Source: Ectothiorhodosinus mongolicus (GTDB lineage: Bacteria; Pseudomonadota; Gammaproteobacteria; Ectothiorhodospirales; Ectothiorhodospiraceae). From it: DNA of 64,000 bases. The notes under the pieces were generated by a model, which worked only from the letters and a program-made list of their open reading frames with translations, ran no database searches and had not been told where the DNA came from. The stretch's first letter is position 1; each line of letters opens with the position of its first letter. The translations under genes and the position numbers were made by a program. This document shows, one piece after another, positions 13,524 to 23,599 of this stretch. The stretch is from the NCBI RefSeq assembly GCF_022406875.1, contig NZ_CP023018.1, positions 593,575 to 657,574 of the forward strand, written 5' to 3'.

Positions 13524-14719
13524 AATCCAGCCCCCGCGCGCGCTCTGGGTAAATCCCCCAAAGCAAAGTAAGTCTCGCGGTGGACCCGCATTAACAAGCC
13601 CAACGCCGCACATGTCACCAACATCGAGCTGCCGCCATAGCTCAGCAGGGGCAGGGTCAGACCCTTGGTGGGCAGAATGCCCATAGTCACGCCCATATTG
13701 ATGCCCGCCTGAATGCCCAACCACAGGCCAACGCCATAGGCCAGATGCGCGCCAAACACATGACCCACCTTTTCTGCGGCTGCGCCAATGACAAAACAGC
13801 GCCACACCAAAACAGCAAATAACAAGACCACGGCAACCACGCCGATCAAGCCCAGCTCTTCGGCCAAAATCGCAAAAATGAAATCGTTATGCGCCTCAGG
13901 CAGATAAAACAGCTTTTGCACACTGCCGCCCAAGCCCGTGCCAAACCACGAACCACTGCCAATGGCGATCAACGATTGGGTCAGCTGAAACCCGCTATTA
14001 AACGGGTCCGCCCAGGGGTCCGAAAATCCGGTCAGGCGCGCCAAACGATAGGGCGTTTGCACTGCGAGCAAAGCCAAACTGCCGGCGGCGGCGGCCATCA
14101 ACAACAAAAATTGCCAAAGCCGCACGCCACCCAGCCAAAGCATCCCTAGGCAAATACTGGCCAACACCACCACCGCGCCAAAATCCGGCTGCCGCAACAA
14201 AGGAATGGTGGCCAGACCCAACAACAGCAGCGGTTTCACAAAGCCCTGCAAACCCTCGCGCAACTTATCGCCATGCTGGACGATATAGGCTGCGAGGTAG
14301 AGGGTGAAAAACAGTTTCACCACCTCCGAAACCTGCAGGTTAAAAATCCCCATCGGGATCCAGCGCGTCGAACCATTGACGGTTTTGCCCACGCCCGGGA
14401 TTAACACCAAAATCAATAAAAGATAGGCTGCTAAGAGCAGCAGCATGCGGGCATTTTCCCAATGCAGCAGGCGAATGTGATAAAGCACAAAGGCAATACC
14501 CCCGCCCAAAGCCACAAAGAAAAGCTGGCGAGAGAAAAAGAAGAAAGGATCGCCATTATTGCGGTCTGCAACCCCAATAGACGCGGAAGCCACCATCACC
14601 AGACCCACACACAAAAGCAGCAACACGCTGAGCAACAAAGGCACATCCACATGCTGCTGCCAACTCAGGCTGAGCTGGCGATGGGCATCACGGGTGGCGT
14701 GTAGGCTAGCGGCGCTCAT
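13520..14719 (-). CDS. ftsW: Peptidoglycan glycosyltransferase FtsW (SEDS family)
   Basis: FtsW is the septal SEDS glycan polymerase that pairs with FtsI. The 399 residues hold about ten hydrophobic segments after a soluble N-terminus of some 25 residues. Family stretches include FNLQVSEVVKLFFTLYLA, LLRQPDFGAVVVL, the large periplasmic-loop region SGFQLTQSLIAIGSGSWFG with LPEAHNDFIFAILAEELG, and the C-terminal PTKGLTLPLLSYGGSSM. It overlaps murD and murG by 4 nt at its two ends. Confidence 0.97.
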   Translation of the reverse strand: MSAASLHATRDAHRQLSLSWQQHVDVPLLLSVLLLLCVGLVMVASASIGVADRNNGDPFFFFSRQLFFVALGGGIAFVLYHIRLLHWENARMLLLLAAYLLLILVLIPGVGKTVNGSTRWIPMGIFNLQVSEVVKLFFTLYLAAYIVQHGDKLREGLQGFVKPLLLLGLATIPLLRQPDFGAVVVLASICLGMLWLGGVRLWQFLLLMAAAAGSLALLAVQTPYRLARLTGFSDPWADPFNSGFQLTQSLIAIGSGSWFGTGLGGSVQKLFYLPEAHNDFIFAILAEELGLIGVVAVVLLFAVLVWRCFVIGAAAEKVGHVFGAHLAYGVGLWLGIQAGINMGVTMGILPTKGLTLPLLSYGGSSMLVTCAALGLLMRVHRETYFALGDLPRARAGAGL

Positions 14720-16044
14720 GCCCCCAACCTCCGCACGGCCGAGGTAAAGACCTCACCGCGATGCTCATAATTGCGGTACATATCCAAACTGGCACAAGCC
14801 GGCGACAGTAAAACACTGTCATTGCGCCGCGCCATGCGGGCTGCTTCGGTCACCGCCTGTTCCATATCGCTGACGCGCACCACCGGCGCGGCATCCGCAA
14901 GGGCTTGTTCAATGCGACCCGCATCCTGACCCAACAACACCACGCCGCGTGCCTTGTCAGCGACCAGGGGACGAAGTGCTGAAAAATCCTGGCCTTTGCC
15001 CTGACCACCGGCAATCAGCACCACAGAACCCGGCAACCCCGCCAAAGCCGCCATTGTTGCGCCTAAATTCGTGCCCTTGGAATCGTTGTACCAATCCACG
15101 CCGCGATAGCGGCCGACAAACTGACAGCGATGCGGCAGGCCAGTGTAGCTCGCCAAAGCCTCAATACAGGGCTCCATGGGAAGACCCGCCGCTCTCGCCA
15201 GCGCCAGAGCCGCCAAAGCATTGGCCTGATTGTGGCGTCCGGCCATCAGCAAGCGCGACACCGCCATCACCGCCTGATCGCCCACACTCAGCCAGTCCTC
15301 TCCGGCGATATGGCGCAGCCCCAAATCCCCCGCAGCCGGCTCATCCAAGCCAAAGCTGATGCGCTGCTTGCCGCCAGGCATAGACACCACCCAGGGATCA
15401 TCACGATTGATGATGGCCAGCTCAGCGCCTTGAAAAATGCGCTGCTTAGCCGCGGCATAAGCGGTCATATCCGCGTAACGATCCAGATGATCCTCGGCCA
15501 GATTCAGCACGGCCGCGGCAGCACATTTCAAAGAGCCGGTAGTTTCCAGCTGAAAACTCGACAACTCCAGCACATACAAATCCGGTTCTGGGTCAGTCAA
15601 CAAGTCCAGCGCCGGCGGCCCCAAATTGCCACCCACACCAACGCGCCGACCACTGGCGGCAGCCATATGACCCAGCAAACTGGTCACCGTGCTTTTACCA
15701 TTCGACCCGGTGATCGCCACCACGGGCGCACGGGCGGCACGCGCAAAAAGTTCGATATCTCCCAAGATTTCCGCCCCAGCCTCAGCCGCCTGCGCAATCG
15801 CCGGTTCCTGAGTACTGATACCGGGACTGACCATCAAGCGTCGATACTGCGCAAAAACTGCCGCATCAAACGGCCCAAGCAATATCGATACTTCACCGCC
15901 CAAAGCCTTCAAGTCCTTAAGGCCTGGCGGATCTTGGCGGGTATCAGCCACAGCAAACGATTCGCCACGCGCCCGCAAATAACGCGCCACCGACAGCCCC
16001 GTGCTGCCCAGCCCCACAATCAGATTGTCTTTGGCATCATGCAT
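14716..16044 (-). CDS. murD: UDP-N-acetylmuramoyl-L-alanine--D-glutamate ligase MurD
   Basis: MurD adds D-Glu to UDP-MurNAc-L-Ala. The N-terminal domain starts NLIVGLGSTGLSVARYL, the ATP site is ITGSNGKSTVTSLLG, then NLAEDHLDRY, YNDSKGTN and the C-terminal LLSPACASLDMYRNYEHRG, all typical. The 442 residues match the family. It follows mraY by 7 nt and overlaps ftsW. Confidence 0.98.
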   Translation of the reverse strand: MHDAKDNLIVGLGSTGLSVARYLRARGESFAVADTRQDPPGLKDLKALGGEVSILLGPFDAAVFAQYRRLMVSPGISTQEPAIAQAAEAGAEILGDIELFARAARAPVVAITGSNGKSTVTSLLGHMAAASGRRVGVGGNLGPPALDLLTDPEPDLYVLELSSFQLETTGSLKCAAAAVLNLAEDHLDRYADMTAYAAAKQRIFQGAELAIINRDDPWVVSMPGGKQRISFGLDEPAAGDLGLRHIAGEDWLSVGDQAVMAVSRLLMAGRHNQANALAALALARAAGLPMEPCIEALASYTGLPHRCQFVGRYRGVDWYNDSKGTNLGATMAALAGLPGSVVLIAGGQGKGQDFSALRPLVADKARGVVLLGQDAGRIEQALADAAPVVRVSDMEQAVTEAARMARRNDSVLLSPACASLDMYRNYEHRGEVFTSAVRRLGA

Positions 16045-16051
16045 GTGCGCC

Positions 16052-17134
16052 TCAACGAATCTTCAACGTGGCCAAACCGATCAACACCAAAATCACGGTG
16101 ATGATCCAAAACCGCACAATGACCCGAGGCTCGGGCCATCCCTTGAGTTCAAAATGGTGATGCAGCGGCGCCATGCGAAAAATGCGCCGGCCAGTAAGCT
16201 TGTAGGAAGCTACCTGCAAGATGACCGACAAAGTTTCCACCACGAACACACCGCCCATAATGATCAAGACGATTTCCTGACGCGTAGCGACCGCCAAAAG
16301 CCCCAAAGCTGCGCCTAGTGCCAGCGCGCCCATATCGCCCATAAACACCTGCGCCGGATAGGCGTTAAACCACAAAAAGCCCATACCAGCACCGACAATC
16401 GCTGCGGAAAACACCACCAATTCGCCAACACCGGGCACCAAGGGAATCCCCAAATAAGTGGCGAACACTGCATGACCGGAGACGTAAGCAAAAACCCCCA
16501 AAGCCCCGGCCACCAAAACACAGGGCATGATCGCCAGCCCATCCAAACCATCGGTGAGATTCACCGCATTACTGCTGCCAACAATCACCAACCACGTCAG
16601 CGGGATAAACCACAGCCCCAAATCGATGGCGACGTCCTTAAACACCGGCACGATCAAGGTGGTTTCTATCGGCGTTTGCGCGGTGTGAAATAAAACACTG
16701 GCGGCGATAAACGCCACCACGGACTGCCAAATCAGTTTATGGCGCGCCGATAAGCCCTTGCTGTTGCCATAGCGCAGCTTGAGATAGTCATCCCAACCGC
16801 CGATCAAGCCAAACAACAATGTGACAATCAGCACCACCCAAACAAAGCGATTACTCAAATCACTCCAAAACAAGGTAGCCACCGCGACCGCCACCAAAAT
16901 CAATGCACCCCCCATGGTGGGCGTACCGGCTTTTTCTAAATGTGTCTGTGGCCCATCAGTGCGCACGGTCTGACCCACTTTGTAGTGAGTCAAGCGGCGA
17001 ATCATGAATGGCCCAACGATAAAGGCAATCATCAAAGCCGTGAGCACACCCAAGATCGCGCGCAGTGTCAGGTACTGCACGACCACCAACGGCGCATAAA
17101 ATTGGCTGAGATAATCAAATAAAATCAGCAGCAT
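16052..17134 (-). CDS. mraY: Phospho-N-acetylmuramoyl-pentapeptide-transferase MraY
   Basis: MraY transfers phospho-MurNAc-pentapeptide to undecaprenyl phosphate, forming lipid I at the membrane. Some ten membrane segments are predicted by eye, and the catalytic aspartate motifs are present: [24 protein letters not shown] and [13 protein letters not shown], plus the C-terminal [18 protein letters not shown] loop. The ATG at 17134 overlaps the murF stop by one base (TGATG); a six-codon in-frame extension into murF is less likely. The result is 360 residues, as usual. Confidence 0.98.
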   Translation of the reverse strand: MLLILFDYLSQFYAPLVVVQYLTLRAILGVLTALMIAFIVGPFMIRRLTHYKVGQTVRTDGPQTHLEKAGTPTMGGALILVAVAVATLFWSDLSNRFVWVVLIVTLLFGLIGGWDDYLKLRYGNSKGLSARHKLIWQSVVAFIAASVLFHTAQTPIETTLIVPVFKDVAIDLGLWFIPLTWLVIVGSSNAVNLTDGLDGLAIMPCVLVAGALGVFAYVSGHAVFATYLGIPLVPGVGELVVFSAAIVGAGMGFLWFNAYPAQVFMGDMGALALGAALGLLAVATRQEIVLIIMGGVFVVETLSVILQVASYKLTGRRIFRMAPLHHHFELKGWPEPRVIVRFWIITVILVLIGLATLKIR

Positions 17135-18465
17135 CAGGCAGCCTCCCTGCACAAAGCTTCGACCACGCGCTCCATACGTGCAGACCGTGAGCCCTTGACC
17201 AAAACACTCACCGTGCCCGACAAAGCGCGTTGCAAGGCATCAATCAATTCCTCGATGTCCATGAAATGCCGACCGGCGGCCCCAAAACCGCGCACGGCAT
17301 GAGCGGACAAAGGCCCCAGCCCGTACATGACATCAATGCCGCAAGCGGCGGCATAAGCCCCAATGCCCGCATGCATGCTCTCGGCGTCCGCGCCCAGCTC
17401 ACCCATATCACCCAGCACCAAGACGCGATAACCGGGTTCAGCAGCCAAAACATCGATGGCGGCGCGGGTCGAGGCGGGATTGGCGTTATAACTGTCATCA
17501 ATCAAGGTCCAGCCAGCAGGAGTGGTCTGGCGTTTGAGCCGCCCCGGCACCGGCTGTAAGTTGACCAGCGCTTCGGCAATACGCTCGAGTTGAACCCCCA
17601 CGGCCCAAGCAGCCGCTGCAGCCGCCAAAGCATTCATACGGTTATGCTGGCCCGCCAAGGGCAAGTTCACGGCCACAGTTTCGCCCGCCAAGCTGATGGC
17701 AAACCCGCCATCGGCCAGCGGCACACCGCGCACATCGGCCTGTTCAGAAAAGCCAAAGCGAATCATGCGTCGCTCGGCATTCAAGCCACACCACAAATCG
17801 GCGTAGTCATCATCGGCGTTGACCAAAGCGATCCCGGTAGTTCCCAGGCCCTGATAAATCTCCGCCTTGGCATGCGCCACGCCTTCGATGCTGCCAAAGC
17901 CTTCGAGATGCGCAGGACCGGCGTTGGTAATCAAGGCCACATGCGGCTGGGCGATCTGTGTCAGGCGGGCGATTTCGCCGGCATGATTGGCGCCCATCTC
18001 GATCACCGCGAATTGATGCTCAGGATCTAAGCGAAGCAGCGTCAACGGCACACCGATCTCGTTATTCAAGTTGCCCTGGGTATAAAGCGTATGGCCCTCA
18101 CGGCGCAGAATCGTCGCCAGCATTTCCTTGGTACTGGTCTTGCCATTGCTGCCGGTCAAAGCGATGCGCCGCGCCGCGCATTGCTGCGCCCAAAAATGTG
18201 CCAGATCGGCCAATGCCTGACGGGTATCACTGACCAACACCTGCGGCCTACCCATTTCAACCGGGCGTGCGACCAGCAACCCTGCTGCCGGTAAATCCGC
18301 AGTGATGTGTTCATGCGCGTCAAAGCGTGGCCCGCTTAGGGCGATCAACAGCTCACCCGGCTGCGTTGTGCGGGTATCGGTGCTCACGCCAAATACTTCC
18401 ACATCATCACCGACCAAACGACCACCAACCGCCGTCGCCACCTGACTGAGCAGTAGCCGCATCAT
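17134..18465 (-). CDS. murF: UDP-MurNAc-tripeptide--D-alanyl-D-alanine ligase MurF
   Basis: MurF adds D-Ala-D-Ala to the UDP-MurNAc-tripeptide, joining the product of ddlB to that of murE. Motifs in order: the N-terminal MurF domain with [18 protein letters not shown], the P-loop [28 protein letters not shown], and the C-terminal [18 protein letters not shown]. The 443 residues match the family. It overlaps murE by 4 nt and mraY by 1 nt. Confidence 0.98.
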   Translation of the reverse strand: MMRLLLSQVATAVGGRLVGDDVEVFGVSTDTRTTQPGELLIALSGPRFDAHEHITADLPAAGLLVARPVEMGRPQVLVSDTRQALADLAHFWAQQCAARRIALTGSNGKTSTKEMLATILRREGHTLYTQGNLNNEIGVPLTLLRLDPEHQFAVIEMGANHAGEIARLTQIAQPHVALITNAGPAHLEGFGSIEGVAHAKAEIYQGLGTTGIALVNADDDYADLWCGLNAERRMIRFGFSEQADVRGVPLADGGFAISLAGETVAVNLPLAGQHNRMNALAAAAAAWAVGVQLERIAEALVNLQPVPGRLKRQTTPAGWTLIDDSYNANPASTRAAIDVLAAEPGYRVLVLGDMGELGADAESMHAGIGAYAAACGIDVMYGLGPLSAHAVRGFGAAGRHFMDIEELIDALQRALSGTVSVLVKGSRSARMERVVEALCREAA

Positions 18466-19973
18466 GCCGCCACCTCGCTGAGCTCAGCAGCAATCGCGCG
18501 ATCACTGAACGGCTGTTGCTGATCACCAATTTGCTGCCAGGTCTCATGACCCTTACCGGCGATCAACACCATGTCCTTGGGACCCGCTTGTGAGAAAGCC
18601 AAACGAATCGCCGCCTCGCGCTCGACTTCAACAAGCACCTCTTGGGGGCGGGCAAAGCCGCGCAAGATATCGCTGATAATGGCCTCGGGATCTTCATGAC
18701 GTGGGTTATCGCTGGTGACGATCACCTGATCGGCATACTGCTGCGCCGCTTGCGCCATCAGCGGACGCTTTTTCACGTCGCGGTTACCACCGCAGCCAAA
18801 CACACAAAACAAACGCCCCGGGCAATGCACTCTGGCGGCTTGTAACACCGATGCCAGAGCCTGCGGCGTGTGCGCATAATCCACAATCAGTGCCGGACCC
18901 TGAGCATGGCTGGGATACAACTCCATGCGCCCCGGGACGGTGGGAATACGGGCGATGCGATCCAAGGCATCACTGAGCGTCACATCCAAATGCAACAATG
19001 CGCCGAGCACGGCCAATAAATTCGAGACATTAAAGCGGCCCAAGAGGCGACTGCTGAGCTCACCCGAACCCCAGGGAGTGCTCACCTGAAAACGCAGGCC
19101 ATCCGGAGTGAAACTCAAGTCACTGGCCACCAACTGTTCGGCCACGCCCGGATACGCCTGCAAGCCGTAACCCAAAACCGGCAAGCGGCCCTCGAGGTTT
19201 TCTGCGAGTTGGCGGCCAAAGGCATCGTCTAAATTCAGCACCGCCAGCTTCAGATTCGGCCAGCGAAACAGCCGCGCCTTAGCCTGACCATAGGCATCAA
19301 CACTGCCGTGATAGTCCAAATGGTCATGGCCCAAATTGGTGAAGATCGCCACATCAAAATCCACGCCATTGACCCGATGTTGGGATAAGGCATGCGAGGA
19401 CACCTCCATCACCAGCTGATGAATGCCGGCAGCGCGCTGCTGCGCCAGCAGGCTTTGCAGGGCGATGGCATCGGGCGTGGTCATACCAGTGGCGGGACTT
19501 AAATGACCATAAGCACCCACACCCAAGGTGCCCACCACGCCGCAGGGCCGCGTATCGCTATGCAACGCCGCAGCCAGACATTGGCTCACCGAGGTCTTGC
19601 CATCCGTGCCGGTCACGCCCACCACCTGCATGGCATGGCTAGGATGATCATAAAAAGCGGCCGCCATCAGGCCTACCCGCGAGGCCAGTTCAGGCACGGG
19701 CAACACCAGGGCGCCTAAAGCCTCCCTATCCATCGACCCCGCTCCTGCCGGATCAAAAAGCACACAGGCAGCGCCACGATCCAGCGCCTGCTGAGCATGC
19801 ACCAAGCCATGCTCACGCGTGCCGGACAAAGCCAAAAACAACTCTCCAGCGCGTATCTGACGACTATCCAAACACAGGCCGCTGACTTGCACCTGATGAG
19901 CTTTCGCTAAGGGCACTGCCGCACCCAGCAAATCCGTGAGTGAACGACTGCGCTGTGTCATCACCGCCGTCAT
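18462..19973 (-). CDS. murE: UDP-MurNAc-L-Ala-D-Glu--meso-diaminopimelate ligase MurE
   Basis: MurE adds the third stem-peptide residue. The P-loop is GVTGTDGKTSVSQCLA. The substrate motif TSDNPRHEDP carries the DNPR signature of enzymes that add meso-diaminopimelate rather than lysine, so the wall is of the usual Gram-negative A1-gamma type. VEVSSHALSQHRVNGVDFDVAIFTNLG and LIVDYAHTPQAL are further family marks (both runs are split here by structural elements). At 503 residues it is normal, and it overlaps ftsI and murF by 4 nt. Confidence 0.97.
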   Translation of the reverse strand: MTAVMTQRSRSLTDLLGAAVPLAKAHQVQVSGLCLDSRQIRAGELFLALSGTREHGLVHAQQALDRGAACVLFDPAGAGSMDREALGALVLPVPELASRVGLMAAAFYDHPSHAMQVVGVTGTDGKTSVSQCLAAALHSDTRPCGVVGTLGVGAYGHLSPATGMTTPDAIALQSLLAQQRAAGIHQLVMEVSSHALSQHRVNGVDFDVAIFTNLGHDHLDYHGSVDAYGQAKARLFRWPNLKLAVLNLDDAFGRQLAENLEGRLPVLGYGLQAYPGVAEQLVASDLSFTPDGLRFQVSTPWGSGELSSRLLGRFNVSNLLAVLGALLHLDVTLSDALDRIARIPTVPGRMELYPSHAQGPALIVDYAHTPQALASVLQAARVHCPGRLFCVFGCGGNRDVKKRPLMAQAAQQYADQVIVTSDNPRHEDPEAIISDILRGFARPQEVLVEVEREAAIRLAFSQAGPKDMVLIAGKGHETWQQIGDQQQPFSDRAIAAELSEVAA

Positions 19974-21682
19974 GCCGGCCCACCCCGGGACGGATCAGCG
20001 ACCGTGCGCAACTCCGGCAAATGATCCGGGGGAATATCCAAAAGGCGCAAAGCGCCGCTCATGATGTTGCGAAACACCGGCGCTGCCACCTGACCGCCGA
20101 AAAATTCGTTGCCCGATGGCTCGTCAATCATGACCACCAGCGCCAAGCGGGGATCACTGGCTGGCGCCACACCGGCAAACAGCGCCTGATAACGCCCTTC
20201 CAAATAGCCACCCGGACCCGCTTTACGGGTCGTCCCGGTCTTACCGGCAATACGATAACCCTCAATCGCCGCGCGCCAACCCGTGCCCTCGCGACCCACC
20301 GATGACTCGAGCATCTGCATCACTAACTCGGCGCTCTCCACCGGCATCACCGTCTCAAATCGCGGGGCTGCTTCCGTCATCAGTAAACGCGGCTGCACCA
20401 TTTGCCCCTCATGGGCCAAAGCCGCATAGGCCCGCGTCAACTGCAACAGGGTCACCGATACCCCGTAACCAAAACCCAGCACAGCACGATCGACCTCGCG
20501 CCAATCGATAAAATCCCGCAAGATGCCGCTCGCTTCACCGGGAAAGCCGCTGCCGGTGCGCTGACCAAACCCAGCACGAAACAAGGTTTGCCACATTTGC
20601 CGCGGCTCAAGCTGCAACGCCAACTGGGTGGCGCCCACATTAGAAGACTTGACCAACATAGTGCTGACGTCGATACGGCCGTAGTTACGAATATCGCGGA
20701 CCGTATGGCTACCGACCCGCATCGTGCCGGGACTGGTTTCCAGCAGGCTACTGGGCTGCACCTGACCACTCTGCAAAGCTGCCATGACGATAAAGGGCTT
20801 GAGCGTCGAACCGGGTTCTAAAACATCAATAAAAGCGCGATTTCTGAAGCTGTCCGGATGCAAGGTCTCGCGGTTATTCGGATTCAGTGAAGGCTGATTA
20901 ACCACCGCCAGCAAATCACCGGTGCGGATATCCATCAACACGGCCGAGCCAGCGCGGGCGCCATGGGCTTGGACCGCAGATTTCAGCTCGCGATAAGCCA
21001 AATACTGCAAGCGCTGATCGATGGTCAGCTGTAAGTTCTGGCCCGGTCGCGGCGCGCGAATATGTTCGACATCGCGGATCACCCGGCCATGCAAATCTCT
21101 GAGTACGCGCTTAGCGCCCGGTGCCCCAGCAAGCTGGGATTCAAACGCCAGCTCCAAACCCTCCTGACCCTCATCATCGATGTTGGTCACACCCAACAGC
21201 TGCGCCGCCGCTTCACCCAGCGGATAGTAACGACGATATTCACGCCGCAAACCCACGCCAGCGATGTTGAGCTCCGTCACTTGCGCAGCGACATCCGGGG
21301 TCACCTGACGCCGCAAATACACAAATTCGCGTTGGGCGCGGGAGCTCAAGCGTTCATTGAGCGCCGCCTCATCCATACCCAAAACCGCCGCCAAGGCACT
21401 TAAATCGGGTGCCTGCGCTAAAGTGATGCGGGGATTGGCCCACACGGCATCCACGGGCGTACTGACCGCCATGGGCTCGCCATGGCGATCTAAAATCATG
21501 CCGCGATGCGCTGGCAAAGACACTACCCGTAGCTGACGCGCATCGCCCTCGCCCTGCAGGAAATCGCGCTGCATCACCTGCAGATCAAAGGCACGCACAA
21601 TGACCAAGGAAAAGCCAAGCGCAAAGGCGCCCAATACCAACCAACGCCGAGTCCGAACTTGATAGGCCGCCGGCTGTTTCAT
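19970..21682 (-). CDS. ftsI: Septal peptidoglycan transpeptidase FtsI (PBP3)
   Basis: FtsI is the class B penicillin-binding protein that crosslinks septal wall together with FtsW. A short cytoplasmic tail and one membrane segment (VLGAFALGFSLVIVRAF, about 16-32) precede the PBP dimerisation domain and the transpeptidase domain. Active-site motifs are in place: S292-x-x-K295 (GSTLKPF), SSN at 346-348 and KTGT at 481-484. The 570 residues match PBP3. It overlaps ftsL and murE by 4 nt. Confidence 0.98.
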   Translation of the reverse strand: MKQPAAYQVRTRRWLVLGAFALGFSLVIVRAFDLQVMQRDFLQGEGDARQLRVVSLPAHRGMILDRHGEPMAVSTPVDAVWANPRITLAQAPDLSALAAVLGMDEAALNERLSSRAQREFVYLRRQVTPDVAAQVTELNIAGVGLRREYRRYYPLGEAAAQLLGVTNIDDEGQEGLELAFESQLAGAPGAKRVLRDLHGRVIRDVEHIRAPRPGQNLQLTIDQRLQYLAYRELKSAVQAHGARAGSAVLMDIRTGDLLAVVNQPSLNPNNRETLHPDSFRNRAFIDVLEPGSTLKPFIVMAALQSGQVQPSSLLETSPGTMRVGSHTVRDIRNYGRIDVSTMLVKSSNVGATQLALQLEPRQMWQTLFRAGFGQRTGSGFPGEASGILRDFIDWREVDRAVLGFGYGVSVTLLQLTRAYAALAHEGQMVQPRLLMTEAAPRFETVMPVESAELVMQMLESSVGREGTGWRAAIEGYRIAGKTGTTRKAGPGGYLEGRYQALFAGVAPASDPRLALVVMIDEPSGNEFFGGQVAAPVFRNIMSGALRLLDIPPDHLPELRTVADPSRGGPA

Positions 21683-21954
21683 TGGCCCTCCCGCAGAATC
21701 ACGCTGCTACCGGCTTGCGGCTTGCGCATCCCCAGACGCTGGGTGGCGACTTCCTCAATCCGCGCATGGGTTGCCCAGGTACTTTGCTCAAGCTGCAACT
21801 GCCCCCACTCGATATCCAAAGCATCACGCTCAGCGATGGCGCTTTGCAGTTGCACAAATAGCATGCGGCTTTGGTGTTTTTGACTCACCACAGCCACGCC
21901 ACTGATTAGGCTGGCGCCCAAAAGCGCAAATAAAATGAGGCCGCGGGATTTCAT
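21679..21954 (-). CDS. ftsL: Cell division protein FtsL
   Basis: FtsL is a small bitopic protein forming a coiled coil with FtsB that activates FtsWI. The 91 residues show a single membrane segment at about 6-25 (GLILFALLGASLISGVAVV) followed by a heptad-rich periplasmic stretch (SRMLFVQLQSAIAERDALDI) and a short tail. Sequence conservation in this family is low; the assignment rests on topology and on its place between rsmH and ftsI with 4-nt overlaps on both sides. Confidence 0.93.
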   Translation of the reverse strand: MKSRGLILFALLGASLISGVAVVSQKHQSRMLFVQLQSAIAERDALDIEWGQLQLEQSTWATHARIEEVATQRLGMRKPQAGSSVILREGQ

Positions 21955-22889
21955 GACAAACGCTCCGCCACCCGCAACACAGCACTGCGCGACCGAGGAT
22001 TGGCAGCGACCTCCGCTTCACTGGGCCGAATCGCCTTACCCAAAAGCCGGAACTGCTTACCCGGCGCCTCGCCACGAATCGGCAAATGCCTGGGTAGGGT
22101 CTGACCCCGTGCTTCACGGCGCATGAATTGCTTGACGCGTCGGTCTTCCAAGGAGTGAAAACTGATCACCGCCAGACGGCCGCCAGGCGCCAACAGCGAC
22201 GGCGTGCCGGCCAATGCCGCATCCAGCGCCGGCAATTCCTGATTCACATGCAAGCGAATCGCCTGGAAACTGCGGGTAGCAGGATGTTTGTGCAGCTCTC
22301 GATAAGGCATGGCCTCAGCAATCAATGCCGCCAGCTGCGCAGTGCGCGTGATCGGCGCTTCTTGCCTGGCTGCCAGCAAATGACGAGCAATACGCTTAGC
22401 AAAGCGCTCCTCGCCCAGATCCTTAAGCACGGTGACAATGTCTTTCTCAGACGCGGTAGCCAACCACTGCGCCGCCGATTCGCCCACGGCCGGGTTCATG
22501 CGCATATCCAAGGGACCATCCTGACTGAAACTAAAACCCCGCTCCGCACAATCCAGCTGCGGCGAAGACACACCCAAATCCATCAACACACCATCCACTC
22601 GCCCCAGCCAACCCTGCTCTGTGACAATCTCGGCCAACTGACTAAAAGAAGCCCGAACAAAAACAAAGCGTGGGTCCGCAGAAAATCGCTGCTCGGCAGC
22701 CTGCTGCGCCTCAGGATCCTGATCCAGGGCCAGCAAACGACCTTCGGAGCCCAGCCGCTCAAGAATCGCGCGACTGTGCCCACCGCGACCAAATGTGGCA
22801 TCCACATAAATACCGTCCTGTCGCACTTGCAGCGCAGTCAGGACCTCTTCGAGCAAAACGGGGCGGTGCAGCTGCGCGACCGTCGCCAT
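21951..22889 (-). CDS. rsmH: 16S rRNA (cytosine1402-N4)-methyltransferase RsmH
   Basis: RsmH (MraW) methylates N4 of C1402 in 16S rRNA with SAM; its partner for the 2'-O-methyl at the same base, RsmI, lies upstream near 24 kb. Key stretches are HRPVLLEEVLTAL, the SAM loop DATFGRGGHSRAILERL, GVLMDLGVSSPQLD and the C-terminal ISFHSLEDRRVKQFMRR. The ATG at 22889 gives 312 residues; the longer in-frame extension lies inside mraZ in another frame and is not family-like. It follows mraZ by 4 nt. Confidence 0.97.
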   Translation of the reverse strand: MATVAQLHRPVLLEEVLTALQVRQDGIYVDATFGRGGHSRAILERLGSEGRLLALDQDPEAQQAAEQRFSADPRFVFVRASFSQLAEIVTEQGWLGRVDGVLMDLGVSSPQLDCAERGFSFSQDGPLDMRMNPAVGESAAQWLATASEKDIVTVLKDLGEERFAKRIARHLLAARQEAPITRTAQLAALIAEAMPYRELHKHPATRSFQAIRLHVNQELPALDAALAGTPSLLAPGGRLAVISFHSLEDRRVKQFMRREARGQTLPRHLPIRGEAPGKQFRLLGKAIRPSEAEVAANPRSRSAVLRVAERLS

Positions 22890-22893
22890 GGGC

Positions 22894-23346
22894 TTATAAC
22901 GTGAGGGAATCGAGCGCAGCACCGGCATCATGGTCTTCGTCCTCTTCGCGGAACCAGACATCCCTGCTTTGCGCCCACTTCTCCTCATCCCACAATTCAA
23001 ACTTGTTACCCTGACCCACCAAAACAGCGCGCTTCTCCAAACCGGCATACTCGCGCAGCGGCGGCGGCAACAAAATGCGGCCCTGGCCATCCAACTCCAC
23101 TTCCGTGGCATGCCCAACCAGCAAACGCTGCAAGCGCCGCACCTGGCGGTTCATATTGGGACGAGACATCAGCGAGCGTTCAATGCGCTCCCATTCGGGC
23201 AATGGGTAAACCAGCAGGCAACCATCCCGATCCACCGTCAGCACCAACTGCCCACGGCAAAGCTCCACCAGGCTCTCGCGGTAACGCGAAGGCATGGCTA
23301 GCCGGCCTTTGACATCGACATTCAAGTTGGTTACGCCGCGAAACAT
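22894..23346 (-). CDS. mraZ: Transcriptional regulator MraZ
   Basis: MraZ is an AbrB-like DNA-binding protein with two SpoVT-AbrB repeats that forms rings and represses its own dcw operon. The first repeat begins [23 protein letters not shown] (read as two halves), the second is [26 protein letters not shown]. The start at 23346 gives 150 residues, normal for MraZ; a 27-codon in-frame extension runs through the operator repeats and is rejected. A promoter and three GTGGG boxes directly upstream support autoregulation. Confidence 0.96.
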   Translation of the reverse strand: MFRGVTNLNVDVKGRLAMPSRYRESLVELCRGQLVLTVDRDGCLLVYPLPEWERIERSLMSRPNMNRQVRRLQRLLVGHATEVELDGQGRILLPPPLREYAGLEKRAVLVGQGNKFELWDEEKWAQSRDVWFREEDEDHDAGAALDSLTL

Positions 23347-23364
23347 CATGATCAGGGTTAAAAA

Positions 23365-23389
23365 CCCACTTTTCCCCACAATTCCCCAC
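23365..23389 (-). promoter_or_regulatory. MraZ operator: three GTGGG boxes at 10-bp spacing
   Basis: On the minus strand the mraZ leader reads GTGGGGAATT, GTGGGGAAAA, GTGGG in exact 10-bp steps (boxes at 23385-23389, 23375-23379, 23365-23369). E. coli MraZ is known to bind tandem TGGGN boxes separated by 5 nt at the start of its own operon, so this fits that operator very well. The boxes lie just after the predicted transcription start and before the ATG at 23346. Confidence 0.85.
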
Positions 23390-23397
23390 CTCGGCAC

Positions 23398-23427
23398 ACT
23401 ATAGGTAGGGAAACTCGTGGGTGTCAA
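23398..23427 (-). promoter_or_regulatory. sigma70-type promoter of the dcw cluster (Pmra)
   Basis: On the minus strand TTGACA (23422-23427) and TATAGT (23398-23403) are separated by 18 bp, a near-consensus housekeeping promoter. The predicted start falls near 23390, directly against the MraZ boxes. It is the strongest promoter match I saw and should drive mraZ through at least the early dcw genes. The remaining bases up to the RNase P RNA (23428-23599) show no gene. Confidence 0.8.
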
Positions 23428-23599
23428 GCAAAATCACGACCCAGCAAAGGAAAAATTCTGCTTTACCGACAATTACTTAGCGTCATTCGTTAGCTGGGGA
23501 ACAGAGTGGGGAGAGATGGCGACAAAAACCCTCCATGAGGATCATGACCTTGTCCAAAACTGTTGATAATTTACTTTAATTGGCGGCAAAAAGTGCAAA

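Noticed and set aside
13524-13805. N-terminal extension of murG by 94 codons
   Set aside because: It lies within ftsW in another frame and the family start and the ATGA overlap place the start at 13523.
22890-23117. N-terminal extension of rsmH by 76 codons
   Set aside because: It lies within mraZ in another frame; RsmH proteins begin close to HRPVLLEEV, right after the ATG at 22889.
23495-23511. Two TGGGG words on the plus strand as extra MraZ boxes
   Set aside because: They are 12 bp apart, not 10, and lie upstream of the promoter away from the operator.
23560-23571. DnaA-box-like word (TTATCAACA on the minus strand) near 23565
   Set aside because: It deviates from TTATCCACA at a key base, stands alone and has no other origin features around it.
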